This document shows, one piece after another, positions 12,568 to 22,018 of a stretch of 64,000 nucleotides of DNA; within the stretch, counting starts at the first letter, position 1, and the number at the start of each line of letters is the position of its first letter. Source of the DNA: Acidobacteriota bacterium (GTDB lineage Bacteria; Acidobacteriota; Thermoanaerobaculia; Multivoradales; Multivoraceae); contig JAJCXN010000046.1 of NCBI GenBank assembly GCA_029263415.1, positions 62,001 through 126,000 on the forward strand, in the 5' to 3' direction. A program made the position numbers and the translations under genes. A model generated the notes under the pieces. The model worked only from the letters and a program-made list of their open reading frames with translations, was not told the DNA's origin and made no database searches.

Positions 12568-14616
12568 ATGATCACTTCACAACTGAATACGGCCGCCAGA
12601 CCGACTCCATCTGAGTTCGCCAATCGCAACCTGCCCGTCGACTCAACATACGCAACCCGAGCATCGAACGTCATTGTCTTCGTGCTCTTGGTCTTGCTCG
12701 CAGCTGGCACCATGGCAACTTCGTTTGTTATGCCAACCGACCAGAACTTGCTCGACAAGTCCGCACTCGTTGTTGTTGGAACAATTGAAGCAGTTGGTGC
12801 AGCCCCCGGTGACGGAACCCCAGCCACCGACTACCAGGTCCGCGTTGAACAGGTCCTCAAAGGATTCCTGCTCGCAACAGATGTGGTGGTCCGAGTGCCA
12901 GGTGGCGTCAACGAAGATGGCATGGCCTACAAGGTGTACGGAACACCCCGACTCCAAGTCGGAGCTCGAACCATCTTGTTTCTCAACGAGAGCGACGGAG
13001 CCTTCCGAGTCTCCGACATGGAATTGGGAGCCTTTCTAGAAGGCGGCATCGGCGCTGGCCGCTATGCCTACCGTAAGGTCGCGGCAACCGAAGTCGCCAC
13101 GAGTGGAGACCCGCTGGCAGCCGAGCGCCTGCGCAGCCATCTCGCTCGCGACTTTGACCGGTTCACTCGATGGATCGCTGAGCACGCCGCCGGCAGCACC
13201 CGCCCCGCTGACTACTTCCTGGAATCCTCGCGCGAGATCGTTGGCACTCAGCAGGAGTTCGCCAGCATCGTCTTCCCTTGCCAGGGCGGTGACGCGATCG
13301 GTCGATGGCGAGAATTGGACAGAGGCGAGAGCATTGCGTACCGAATGCACAGCAGTGGACAGGCAAATGTACCTGGCGGTGGATTTCAACAGATTCGCAA
13401 CGGAATCTCGGCTTGGAACAGTGTTTCGAACAGCACCGCTAAGCTCAACTACGCTGGCACCACCGGGAACCCTGCCGGAGGCACGCTGAACACCCTCGAT
13501 TTCCTAAACCGCGTCATTCCCGAAGACCTCAACAACGTCATTCAGGGTTCATTTCAGGCGAACCAGGGCGGCACCTTGGCTATCACGGCTTTGTTCGCGG
13601 ACTGCGGAGACATCCAAACCTTCTCTGACCAGCTCTCGATCGACGACGCCGGCGGAGACATCCAACCCTTCTCTGGTCCTCTCTGGATTCCGATCGCGGA
13701 CGCCGACATCATCGGCCAAGACGGCCTTGGCGCAAACTTTTTGACCCTTGTGATGGACGCAGCGCTTGCTTTCGAAAGGATCTTCACTCACGAGTTAGGT
13801 CATGGTCTAGGCATGGGGCATTCTTGTGGCAACGGCGTTCCCTGCACCAACGCTCGCGGAGCTGCGATCATGCGCCCCGACTACATCGACAGTCTGCTCG
13901 GCAGCACGCTGGGCGCGGATGACAAAGCTGGGATTCGGTTTCTCTATCCCGCCGGACAAAGCGGTGGAAACCCACCGGCAGCGCCGACCGACCTCACAGC
14001 AATCGCGAGCTCAACTGCAGAGATCGAACTCGCCTGGGACGACAACGCGACCAACGAGACCGGCTATCTTGCGCAGGAGCGCGCACTCGGCTCGACCGTC
14101 TGGAGCGATCTCGGCACCTTTCCCGCCAACACGACCACTTTGACCGTCGAAGGCATCCCCGAGCGCACCGCCCGTGTCTACCGCGTGGCCGCGTTCAACA
14201 CCAGCGGAACCGTATTCTCGAACGAAGCTCAGGCAACGACCCACGCGACCATCGGGCCGTGCACACCGGACCAGACCACGCTCTGCCTCAACGACGAACG
14301 GTTCGAGTTCACCGCTAAGTTCCTGACTCCGTTCGAAACTGGTGGTGACGGCAACCGCGTCACCATCACCGAAGACACCGGCTACTTCACGTTCTTCAAT
14401 CCCGAAAATGTGGAGTTGGTGGTAAAGATTGTCAACGCGTGTGTGGCCCCCTTCGATCGATTCTGGGTGTTCGCAGGCGGGCTTACAGATGTGCAGGTGG
14501 TACTGACCGTCACCGACACCGTGACCGGTGACACCAGGACCTACTTCAACCCCCTAGGCACCGCCTACGCTCCGGTTCAAGACACCCAAGCATTCGACAC
14601 CTGCGACGCTCCGTAG
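12568..14616 (+). CDS. Secreted matrixin-like zinc metalloprotease with Fn3 and C-terminal TGYFTFF domain (copy 2)
   Basis: A 682 aa paralogue of the gene directly upstream, with the same order of parts. The signal segment is VIVFVLLVLLAAGTMATS. The N-terminal module has MPTDQNLLDKSALVVVGTIE. The zinc site HELGHGLGMGH starts at residue 408. The Fn3 domain covers about 470-562, and the C-terminal cysteine-bounded domain (from 565) has DTGYFTFF, FWVFAGGLTDVQ and DTVTGDTRTY. The two copies are clearly diverged, so this is an old tandem duplication or a recruited pair. Likely extracellular proteolysis; substrate unknown. Confidence 0.85.
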   Translation: MITSQLNTAARPTPSEFANRNLPVDSTYATRASNVIVFVLLVLLAAGTMATSFVMPTDQNLLDKSALVVVGTIEAVGAAPGDGTPATDYQVRVEQVLKGFLLATDVVVRVPGGVNEDGMAYKVYGTPRLQVGARTILFLNESDGAFRVSDMELGAFLEGGIGAGRYAYRKVAATEVATSGDPLAAERLRSHLARDFDRFTRWIAEHAAGSTRPADYFLESSREIVGTQQEFASIVFPCQGGDAIGRWRELDRGESIAYRMHSSGQANVPGGGFQQIRNGISAWNSVSNSTAKLNYAGTTGNPAGGTLNTLDFLNRVIPEDLNNVIQGSFQANQGGTLAITALFADCGDIQTFSDQLSIDDAGGDIQPFSGPLWIPIADADIIGQDGLGANFLTLVMDAALAFERIFTHELGHGLGMGHSCGNGVPCTNARGAAIMRPDYIDSLLGSTLGADDKAGIRFLYPAGQSGGNPPAAPTDLTAIASSTAEIELAWDDNATNETGYLAQERALGSTVWSDLGTFPANTTTLTVEGIPERTARVYRVAAFNTSGTVFSNEAQATTHATIGPCTPDQTTLCLNDERFEFTAKFLTPFETGGDGNRVTITEDTGYFTFFNPENVELVVKIVNACVAPFDRFWVFAGGLTDVQVVLTVTDTVTGDTRTYFNPLGTAYAPVQDTQAFDTCDAP

Positions 14617-14748
14617 CCCTCTCTAGAGTTCTTGGCACTCTGCCGCAAGAAGCCGATTGTGCGACGCTAACGACCAGAGAGGTAGCCGCGTGCGCGCCCG
14701 GCGTCCCGCACTGATCCGCGTGCCTCCCTGCGCCGTAGGGTATGAGGT

Positions 14749-15519
14749 ATGAGCGCGCAACTTCAGTTCTTGATCGTAAGCCTTCTCTTGGGCGGCACCA
14801 TCGGAGCGGCTCCGTCACAGGGCCCAGATCCGGCGTCTCGAAGTGAGGCGCTTTTGATCGAGCTGTTCACCTCTCAAGGCTGCTACAGCTGCCCGCCAGC
14901 AGACGCGTTACTTCGGGACCTCAGCAACCGCGACGAGCTGATCCCGCTGACGTTCCACGTCGACTACTGGAATCACCTCGGGTGGAAGGATCCGTTCTCC
15001 AGCAAGGCCTGGAGCGATCGGCAACGAGCCTATGCTCGGCTGCTACGGAGTGACACCGTCTACACCCCACAGCTGGTGATCGGCGGCACCGTGGACGAGG
15101 TCGGCTCCGATCGAACCCAGATCCTGGAAAAGATCGCTCAGGCGTTGGAGGCAGGTCCTAGTCGGCGCGCGCGCAAGGTATCACTCGTTGCAGGGCTCGA
15201 CGTCACCAACCACAACGCGACCTTCGCCACAGCGACCGCGACCATCGAACCCGCGCCGTCGAGAGGCTCGATCCTGCTGGTCGCTCTGTATGAACGGAAT
15301 CTAACCACCGAGATTCCCAGCGGGGAGAACCACAACAAGACGCTGCAAAACGACTTCGTGGTGCGCGCACTCGAAACCGCCCGCAGCAGCGAACCAGTGC
15401 GGTTCGCTATCGCCCCCGACTGGAAGGTAAGAGACCTAGGCGTTGTGGCTTTCGTCCAAGATACGCGGAGCGGAGCGATCCTTGGGATCGATCGCGTCCG
15501 TGAACCGCTAGGAAGATAG
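14749..15519 (+). CDS. DUF1223 thioredoxin-fold secreted protein
   Basis: A 256 aa protein with an N-terminal signal segment (FLIVSLLLGGTIGA) and the hallmark of DUF1223, LLIELFTSQGCYSCPPADALL, which carries a CxxC (CYSC) in a thioredoxin-like fold. HVDYWNHLGWKDPF and QRAYARLL...YTPQLVIGG are further family blocks. The molecular role of DUF1223 proteins is not established; a periplasmic redox or copper-related role is only a guess. It stands alone between the metalloprotease pair and the convergent YceI-domain gene. Confidence 0.9.
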   Translation: MSAQLQFLIVSLLLGGTIGAAPSQGPDPASRSEALLIELFTSQGCYSCPPADALLRDLSNRDELIPLTFHVDYWNHLGWKDPFSSKAWSDRQRAYARLLRSDTVYTPQLVIGGTVDEVGSDRTQILEKIAQALEAGPSRRARKVSLVAGLDVTNHNATFATATATIEPAPSRGSILLVALYERNLTTEIPSGENHNKTLQNDFVVRALETARSSEPVRFAIAPDWKVRDLGVVAFVQDTRSGAILGIDRVREPLGR

Positions 15520-15574
15520 TTGCGACCGGTCTAGGCTGCAAACCTAAGACCGGACGCGCACAAGCCGCCGCAGC

Positions 15575-16804
15575 CTAGCGTTCCTCGCTCGCTTTGCGTT
15601 CAGCAAGCATGTATTCGTAGAGCGCTAAGTCGCGCTGCATGATCGGCTTCGCCCGAGCCGCCCGCCCGTGGGTGGCGAGTTCGATCGCCTTGGTTTGCAA
15701 GTCGATCGCCTGCTGAACCTCGCCCGCCGTGCCAGCGATCCGCGCCAACACATTGAGCGCCATTGGGTCTGGACTGTCACCGCCAAGCACCAACACGCGC
15801 TCTGCGGCACGCTTCGCTTGACCCAAGAAGCGACGGCTCAATCCCGTGTCGGCTGCAGCGCTCGTGGCGAAGGCCACCAGCGCTCCTGGATCATCCCAAG
15901 CGGCCTTGAGCAACTGCTCCCCCGCAGCAAAGGCGGTCGCAGCGTCCGCTCGATCTCTCAGGCTCACCCGATAGCGCGTCTGCAACGAAACCGCTGCTGG
16001 CGTCGAGGGCGGAATAATCGGACGCTCCGGATCGGGAGTGCTGAACATCAAAAAGAATCGAACCTGGGCGGTTTCCCCGAGGAACGCCGCGACCCTCGGT
16101 ACCAACCCTAGCTGTTCAACGGTGACCTCGAACTCACCGGTCAGGCGAGCCACGTCGCCCACAAATCCGCTACCGAACGTTGTTTCATTGCTAAGCATGA
16201 GCGTCAGTTCGGCCTCGACCGTGAGGGGAACGGACTTCCCTTTGAAGATCAGAGAACCTTGGAGTTCGAGATCAAATAGCGTCGAGTCAGCGAGAGTCCC
16301 TGGCTTTCGTCCAAGAGTCTTCGCGGACTCAAACACGAACGCAATGTCGGTGTGGTTTGCGACGTCGAGCGCCATCCCAGAGTGCAAGGTGCGATCCTGT
16401 CCGGTCCCGGTGGTCAAAGATGCGGCCGGTATCCGAATCGATCCCGCAACCAACGGGCTTTCGTCAGCACCGACCTCGTCCGCGTCGAACGGCCCGATGA
16501 GGACTCCACCGGCCCGCGAACTGGTCGCAATCAGCCTGGTCAGCGGCCCATTGATCTCGATAGCGACCTGAGCGTGCTGGTCCCTAATCAGGTAGTACGC
16601 AAGCCCCTCGTTGAACAACTCATCGTCGATCTGAAGCGTTTGCAGACCTTGCGTCCACTCAGGAACCGCGGGCAAGACCGCGGCCTCGCTGTCGGGGCCT
16701 GCTGCTTCTTGAGCCGTCACCACAGTGGCGCCCAGCCCAAACATTCCGACCAAGACCAAGCTCGATCCAAGTGCCGCATTCAACCGGCATCGTTGCCAGA
16801 ACAT
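15575..16804 (-). CDS. Secreted YceI-like domain protein
   Basis: A 409 aa exported protein: a signal peptide (LNAALGSSLVLVGMFGLGATVVTA), then a YceI-type lipocalin-like region (about 60-230) with the typical middle strands (VFESAKTLGRKPG ... LELQGSLIFKGKSVPLTVEAEL), then an alpha-helical region rich in Ala and Leu (about 255-400) that resembles TPR-like helices. YceI proteins bind isoprenoids or other amphiphiles in the periplasm; the helical tail is unusual for the family. I chose the ATG at 16804, with GGAGGT about 10 nt upstream. It begins 1 nt after the stop of the upstream PQQ-propeller gene, so the pair is translationally coupled. Confidence 0.78.
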   Translation of the reverse strand: MFWQRCRLNAALGSSLVLVGMFGLGATVVTAQEAAGPDSEAAVLPAVPEWTQGLQTLQIDDELFNEGLAYYLIRDQHAQVAIEINGPLTRLIATSSRAGGVLIGPFDADEVGADESPLVAGSIRIPAASLTTGTGQDRTLHSGMALDVANHTDIAFVFESAKTLGRKPGTLADSTLFDLELQGSLIFKGKSVPLTVEAELTLMLSNETTFGSGFVGDVARLTGEFEVTVEQLGLVPRVAAFLGETAQVRFFLMFSTPDPERPIIPPSTPAAVSLQTRYRVSLRDRADAATAFAAGEQLLKAAWDDPGALVAFATSAAADTGLSRRFLGQAKRAAERVLVLGGDSPDPMALNVLARIAGTAGEVQQAIDLQTKAIELATHGRAARAKPIMQRDLALYEYMLAERKASEER

Positions 16805-16805
16805 C

Positions 16806-18080
16806 CTAGTGACCTCCAGCCGAGCCTTGAGCATCGGCGCCCAGGTCCAGCACAACGATCTGGGTCCTGCTGCGCAAGTACGCTCGACTACCAACGACGG
16901 CAGGAGCACTCCAGGTGACCCCTGAAAGAATCCCTTCCGTTTCGGCGAGCACGTCAACTCCGTCCGCCCGGACAGACAGCAGGGCCAGTTTTCCATCCTC
17001 ATCCAGCAAGAGAATCTTGTCGCCGATCTTCACCACGTTCGCCTTAGCAAAACCGCGGGCGCGAAACGCTAGATCGCCTGATTCGATGTCCACCGCCGTC
17101 AAAAACGCCGGTCCAAAGTCGCCGCTTGAAGCGAGCACGAGATTGCCCGAACGCACGGCAGTGCCGTGCATCAACCGCATCTTTCGGGTGTACCAAAGCA
17201 CCTCAGCCTGCCACTCGCCGTCTTTCTTGCGCACGTCGAGGATGCGGCTGCCGTCCGAGTATGCCGAAGAGCTAAACAACAGATGATCATCGGCGACCAG
17301 CTGGGTGCCGAAGGTGGTTGAAGCGGTCTCTGGCAGGTCAATTTTCCAAAGAACGGCTCCCGTGTCCGGATCAAGGCCTGCCCGCACCGGGCCGAGCGCT
17401 GCGATTACTTGTGGCACTCCATCGATCTCGGTGATCAATGGAGACGAGTAACCGCCCCCACTGAGCGCCTTCCAAACCACTTCCCCGGTCTCCTGCTTGA
17501 GCGCAACCACGCCCTGGTCATCACCACCGCCGACTACGATGATGGTGTCCTTCCAAGCGACCGGGCTCGCGCCATAGCCGCGGCCCATCTGCCGAACGCC
17601 TAGAGCATCTTTCAGCGGCAGACTCCACAGCAATTTGCCATCGGCCTTGTCGAAGGCTCGGTAAACGTGGGTGGCGCTGATCGTAAAGATGCGGTTGCCA
17701 ACAATGAGTGGCGTCGCGTGAGGACCCGGACCAAACTGGTTGTTGTAGCCCTCAGGCACTGGCGAGGCAACTGCCGCTTCCCACACCTTGTTGCCTGAAC
17801 CAGCATCAAACGCAGCCAGAACGTCATCGTCACCGCGTCGCACAAGCGCGTAAACCCGCTCGCCCTCCACCAGCAGCGTGGAGTGGCCGTGCTCCCCGAA
17901 CTCCACTCGCCAAAGTTCCTTTGGGCCGCCTTCGCCCCAGCTCGTGGCAAGATCCGCGGCAGCCACTGTGAAATTGCCATCGGGCCCACCAAACCTAGTC
18001 CAATCAGCAGCCCCCACCATCGAGGCTCCAGCCACCAGCCAGGCGGCCGCCCCTCCCAAGAATAAGCGTTGTTTCAGCAT
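16806..18080 (-). CDS. Secreted PQQ-like beta-propeller repeat protein
   Basis: A 424 aa protein with an N-terminal signal peptide (FLGGAAAWLVAGASMVGA) and repeated propeller blades of the PQQ/BamB-like type (VEGERVYALVRRGDDDVLAAFDAGSGNKVWEA, VYRAFDKADGKLLWSLP, VVALKQETGEVVWKAL, RAGLDPDTGAVLWKIDL; each quoted in part). No lipobox, cytochrome or dehydrogenase active-site motif is visible, so it is more likely a structural or binding propeller than a quinoprotein enzyme. It is coupled to the YceI-domain gene, with a 1-nt gap between this stop and that start, which suggests a shared periplasmic function. Confidence 0.84.
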   Translation of the reverse strand: MLKQRLFLGGAAAWLVAGASMVGAADWTRFGGPDGNFTVAAADLATSWGEGGPKELWRVEFGEHGHSTLLVEGERVYALVRRGDDDVLAAFDAGSGNKVWEAAVASPVPEGYNNQFGPGPHATPLIVGNRIFTISATHVYRAFDKADGKLLWSLPLKDALGVRQMGRGYGASPVAWKDTIIVVGGGDDQGVVALKQETGEVVWKALSGGGYSSPLITEIDGVPQVIAALGPVRAGLDPDTGAVLWKIDLPETASTTFGTQLVADDHLLFSSSAYSDGSRILDVRKKDGEWQAEVLWYTRKMRLMHGTAVRSGNLVLASSGDFGPAFLTAVDIESGDLAFRARGFAKANVVKIGDKILLLDEDGKLALLSVRADGVDVLAETEGILSGVTWSAPAVVGSRAYLRSRTQIVVLDLGADAQGSAGGH

Positions 18081-18240
18081 CTAAAGTTGATTCCTTCCGT
18101 TGCCCTTTCGGCAGCTGACAGAGTTTTCCGCCAGAAAGCTGGCGACTATCGAATCGGACCACTAGGGATCGCCGCCTGAGTCTAAGTTGCAGGAGCTATC
18201 TCATGGGACTCTTCGAGTTGGTAGTTGTTTCGCAATCCGC

Positions 18241-18300
18241 TGGTACGCCGCTCGCGGCGCTAGGTTCCTAGGACCCCAACCCCCCGGGGCTAGTCGTCGA
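18241..18300. other. GC-rich inverted repeats between HD gene and PQQ-propeller gene
   Basis: CGCCG-CTCG-CGGCG (about 18246-18259) can form a 5-bp hairpin, followed by the palindromes CCTAGG and CCCCGGGG. A transcription-attenuating structure after the minus-strand HD gene is possible, but there is no T-run, so a terminator call is weak. Confidence 0.35.
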
Positions 18301-18308
18301 TTGCTTGA

Positions 18309-19001
18309 CTAGACTGGTGACCTCGTTGCACGGTCGTTTGAAGGACCAAACCAACCTTCCCGTTCGGCCTCATCGAGAAACCCGCTGGCAAACTCCCAGA
18401 GTGTCTCAGAGCCATCGCCGATCGCTCTATTTCTCGCCTCAACCTGCTCGCGTTTGATGCCGTGCACGCGCCAGGAGTGCCCCTCGGTCAGGAAGTTGTG
18501 CAGCATCGGCTGAAGTCGATCAACCCCATTGGCAAAACGCGCATCCATCGTTTCGCGCGCCTCAAACTCTTCCCATAGCGCGCGGAACTCGCGCTCTTGA
18601 TCCTCTGGCAACAACCCGAAAATCCGATCGGCCGCGCGTTGCTCGCGTTCCGCCTTGTCCAGATTGCCGCCCTCGTCGTAGCAGAAGGTGTCTCCCGCAT
18701 CGACCTCGACAATGTCGTGCAACAGCAGCATCTTGACCACCCGCGACGCATCAATCGGTTGGTTTGCCCACTCTGCCAAAGTCAATACCATCACCGCGAT
18801 GTGCCAGCTGTGCTCCGCAGTGTTCTCCGCGCGCGAGCCATCGGTCAGAACCGTGCGCCGTAACACCGTCTTCAGTCGATCGATCTCAATGATGAACTCG
18901 ATCTGTTGACCAAGCCGGCCAACCGCTAGATCCTTGAGTCGAGCACGCGCCGAGGTCGCTGATGAGGACTCGGTATTCGATTGTTCGTTTGATTCGACCA
19001 T
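18309..19001 (-). CDS. HD-domain phosphohydrolase (YfbR-like, 5'-nucleotidase family)
   Basis: A cytosolic 230 aa protein. The metal-binding set is seen in order: His in NTAEHSWHIAVM, the HD pair in LLLHDIVEVDAGD, and a later Asp in the helical C-terminal part. The layout and ENTAEHSWH match the HD_3/YfbR-like group, which dephosphorylates 5'-deoxynucleotides or related nucleotides; the actual substrate is not shown. I chose the ATG at 19001, preceded by GAGAAGGAAC, because an upstream in-frame start at 19121 would run through the divergent kinase-like gene. The two divergent starts are 58 nt apart and must share a promoter region. Confidence 0.84.
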   Translation of the reverse strand: MVESNEQSNTESSSATSARARLKDLAVGRLGQQIEFIIEIDRLKTVLRRTVLTDGSRAENTAEHSWHIAVMVLTLAEWANQPIDASRVVKMLLLHDIVEVDAGDTFCYDEGGNLDKAEREQRAADRIFGLLPEDQEREFRALWEEFEARETMDARFANGVDRLQPMLHNFLTEGHSWRVHGIKREQVEARNRAIGDGSETLWEFASGFLDEAEREGWFGPSNDRATRSPV

Positions 19002-19059
19002 CGCGTTTTGTTCCTTCTCTTCTGAGAGTGGGCTGTTGCCTGCAAGAATCAGAGACACC

Positions 19060-20217
19060 ATGACGTCTGCAACCGAACCGAACCTTGAGCCAACCGATTC
19101 TCCCTCAAGCGATGAGGGCATTCGGCCTCCTGAGGAGCTGGTTGCATTGTGGGCCGACGAGTTCCAGGAACTGCATGTCCTTCCAGGGCTCAGCGCGGAG
19201 GCGCCGCTTTCGATGTGGGTGGCGAAGCAGGCGGCCTCTCACAACCCGGCCATCCTAGTGGACCTGGCACAAGGAGCCGAGGACAGAATCCAGCAAAGCA
19301 AGCGTTACAACCAAGCCACCGGCATCCAAGTAGAGCACTTCGGCGTTCCCGAAATCGTCGACTCGCGCAGCCCCGAAGCGCAGTATCCCTACCTCGCATG
19401 GTCTGTCGAAGGTGGCCAGACACTGCGCTCTAGCCTGATCGCCAAAGACTCGATCAGCCACCGCAAGGCGCTCGAGATCGCTCGATCGCTTGCCGAAACT
19501 CTTGCCGAGCTCCATCGCCTCGACCACGCGGTGTGCGGCCTGACACCCGCCACCGTCTGGCTAGGGCCTGCGGGTATGACCCAGATCCTGGCATTGGGAC
19601 TGTCCAGCTTCGATGCCTCCGACCTACACGGGGAGGGCCTACGCTATCGCGCCCCAGAACAGTTGCGGGCCGAGCCGCGTTCGATGTCGGAACGCCTCAT
19701 AGCCAGCGGCCTCCAAGAACGCGCCGACATCTGGGCTCTCGGGATGATCACGCTCGAACTGCTCGATCGCCGGATAAGGCTGCGTTGCCAGGATCCCATC
19801 GAGCTGCTCGAAGAGATCGCTGATAGCAACTTGGTGCCCAGCTCGCAAACCGTCGCCAGGGAACTCAAGACCCTGATTCAGCAAATGCTGACGCAAGACG
19901 TCGAGCAACGTGACATCACCGCAGAGGAGGTCTCAGCGGAACTCGATGGCCTCCTCATGGCCACCTCAGAACGGTCAATCGCCAGAGACGAGACCACGTC
20001 TACTCGGCCCGCCCCTACCGCCCCAAATCCACCTCAAGCGGAACTCGGTCAGCAAGAGTGGAACTGGCGCTCGGCGGCCAAGGAACTCAATGCCCGCCGC
20101 CAGGCGTTCGATGAAGCACCGGCCCCTTCCGCTTGGAACCTCTGGATCCTGCCGATGTTCGCCCTAGCAGCGCTAGCGGCGTTGATCTGGGGTCTAATAG
20201 CGATCATCGGTCGCTAG
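19060..20217 (+). CDS. Kinase-fold membrane protein lacking catalytic residues (probable pseudokinase)
   Basis: A 385 aa protein with the C-lobe landmarks of a Hanks-type Ser/Thr kinase: the helix before the catalytic loop (LAETLAELHRLDH), RYRAPEQLR in place of the APE motif, and ADIWALGMITLELLD for subdomain IX. The catalytic loop reads HAVCGLTPATVWL instead of HRDLKPxN, and the DFG position reads ALGLSSF, so both the catalytic and metal-binding aspartates are missing. I see no glycine loop or clear beta3 lysine. One C-terminal transmembrane helix (about 358-383) anchors it with the kinase-like domain in the cytosol. It begins a same-strand group with the VWFA, small membrane and ECF sigma genes. 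Confidence 0.75.
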   Translation: MTSATEPNLEPTDSPSSDEGIRPPEELVALWADEFQELHVLPGLSAEAPLSMWVAKQAASHNPAILVDLAQGAEDRIQQSKRYNQATGIQVEHFGVPEIVDSRSPEAQYPYLAWSVEGGQTLRSSLIAKDSISHRKALEIARSLAETLAELHRLDHAVCGLTPATVWLGPAGMTQILALGLSSFDASDLHGEGLRYRAPEQLRAEPRSMSERLIASGLQERADIWALGMITLELLDRRIRLRCQDPIELLEEIADSNLVPSSQTVARELKTLIQQMLTQDVEQRDITAEEVSAELDGLLMATSERSIARDETTSTRPAPTAPNPPQAELGQQEWNWRSAAKELNARRQAFDEAPAPSAWNLWILPMFALAALAALIWGLIAIIGR

Positions 20218-20275
20218 GAATCGGTCACCAGCAAACACTGTTGGCTAGAGCACACCTCAACTTGAGAACCTCATC

Positions 20276-22018
20276 ATGCTCAAAACTCAACGCAGCGCAA
20301 CCCACAACGCCATCGGGCTCTGTGCACTGATCCTCAGCCTGTCGGCAATTCTCAGTCTCGCAGCGGGGGTCTCTGCTCAGCCCAGCCAGGCCCTGCCTGG
20401 ATTCTCCGAAGTACTCGACGTGCGGGTGGTGAATCTAGAGGTGGTCGTAACCGATCGTGCAGGCAACCGCGTCACCGACCTCAAAGCGACAGACTTCGAG
20501 CTCATCGTCGACGGCCAAGCGACCGGCATCGAGTTCTTCTCCGAGATACGTGACGGTCTCCCTGAGGCGGGAGACGGCAATCTTCAAGGTGTCTCGAGTC
20601 TCGAGGTGGGCCAAGCGGTGCGCACCAACTACGTGCTATTTGTCGACGAATACTTCTCCAAAGCCCAAGATCGCGACCGTGTGATCGACCGCTTTGTGGG
20701 TCAACTCGACGACCTCGGTGTGGGCGATCGCGTCGCCGCTGTCGCATTTGACGGCAAGAATCTCGACCTCTTGACCAACTGGACGAGCGACCGTGAGGTG
20801 ATCAAAGACGTACTACTTCGAGCAAAGCGCCGGCCGACCCAGGGGTTACAACGGTTGGCAGAGGTCCGCGGCAACGACAATGACCGCGCCACCTCCGCCG
20901 ACCTCAAGCTGTTGACCATCGAACGCATGCAGGCGGCGGGCGGCGACATCCCGGATGAACCGTTCGGCCGAGTCGATCTCGAACCCGAAGAGCGCAACTA
21001 CGCTTACCGTTTGACCGCGCAACTGGAACGGTCGATCACTGCCGCCACCTCCACCCTTCGCAGTTTCGCCGGAGTACCCGGGCGCAAGGTGATGATGTTG
21101 ATGGTCGGAGGTTGGCCGTTCGCGCCCGCTGAATACACCGTTGGCAGTTTCTCGTCGATTGTAGAGCAAGCTTCCGAAGGCACGATTCAAACCTTCTTCT
21201 CTGTCGACCTGTTTAGTCCGTTGGTCGACAGCGCGAACCTCACCGGTTTTACGCTTTACCCAGTCGATGTACCAGGCCAAGGAACAACGATCGGACCCGA
21301 TGCCTCTGACGACGTTAGCGACTTCGGCCGCCAGGGTCCCGACGGCAGTATCCGAAGTTCCGGCACTCCTCGAGAACAGCAGATTCACGCCACCCTCGAC
21401 TACCTCGCAGATCGTACCGGCGGCCGCTCGCTGCGCAACTCCCAGCGCGACCACGCCTTTGCGACGGTTGCCGCTGACACCCGCAGTTACTACTGGTTTG
21501 GCTTCTCTCCCAACCGCGCAGCGGACGATTCACGCCACTCGATCGAGATCAAAGTGCGCGGTCGAAGCGACCTGACTGTGCGGTCTCGCGACGGCTTTGT
21601 CGACCAATCAAGCCGAGCGGAGGTCACCATGATCGTCGAGAGCGCGCTGCTGTTCGGTGATCCGCCCAGCGTCAAGCCGCTCCGCTTGAACTTTGGCAAA
21701 CCCAGCAAATCGTTCCGCAAGCTGCGCATCCCACTCGAGGTCGGCATCAACATGGACGACGTCACCTTGATCCCAAACCAAGGCCGCTATCAGAACCAAC
21801 TCGAGATCCGGATCTCAGCCATGACCGACACCGGCGAGCGCTCCGGTACGACCTTGGACGTGATCAAGATCGACGGCGCCGTCCCGCCTAAGCCCGGCCA
21901 GTACTACTGGTACGAAACTGTGGTGGTCCTGCGCAAGCAACCCCATCGCATCGTGGTCGCAGTCCACGATCCGTTGACCGGCGAGCTGCTCTCGAGTTCC
22001 GGCGAAATCAATGGCTGA
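20276..22018 (+). CDS. VWFA-related acidobacterial secreted protein
   Basis: A 580 aa exported protein with a signal peptide (LCALILSLSAILSLAAGVSAQ). DVRVVNLEVVVTDRAGNRV ... TDFELIVDG is the opening block of the VWFA-related domain family that is expanded in Acidobacteriota. The VWA core follows (YVLFVDEYFSKAQDRD ... DRVAAVAFDG). YVLFVDEYFS lacks a clean DxSxS metal-binding motif, so ion-dependent ligand binding is doubtful. The C-terminal third is beta-rich and unassigned. The next gene overlaps its end by 8 nt. Function in the family is unknown; adhesion or matrix binding is inferred. Confidence 0.88.
   Translation: MLKTQRSATHNAIGLCALILSLSAILSLAAGVSAQPSQALPGFSEVLDVRVVNLEVVVTDRAGNRVTDLKATDFELIVDGQATGIEFFSEIRDGLPEAGDGNLQGVSSLEVGQAVRTNYVLFVDEYFSKAQDRDRVIDRFVGQLDDLGVGDRVAAVAFDGKNLDLLTNWTSDREVIKDVLLRAKRRPTQGLQRLAEVRGNDNDRATSADLKLLTIERMQAAGGDIPDEPFGRVDLEPEERNYAYRLTAQLERSITAATSTLRSFAGVPGRKVMMLMVGGWPFAPAEYTVGSFSSIVEQASEGTIQTFFSVDLFSPLVDSANLTGFTLYPVDVPGQGTTIGPDASDDVSDFGRQGPDGSIRSSGTPREQQIHATLDYLADRTGGRSLRNSQRDHAFATVAADTRSYYWFGFSPNRAADDSRHSIEIKVRGRSDLTVRSRDGFVDQSSRAEVTMIVESALLFGDPPSVKPLRLNFGKPSKSFRKLRIPLEVGINMDDVTLIPNQGRYQNQLEIRISAMTDTGERSGTTLDVIKIDGAVPPKPGQYYWYETVVVLRKQPHRIVVAVHDPLTGELLSSSGEING

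Noticed and set aside
19060-20217. Active Ser/Thr protein kinase
   Set aside because: The catalytic HRD Asp and metal-binding DFG Asp are both absent, so I call it a probable pseudokinase instead.
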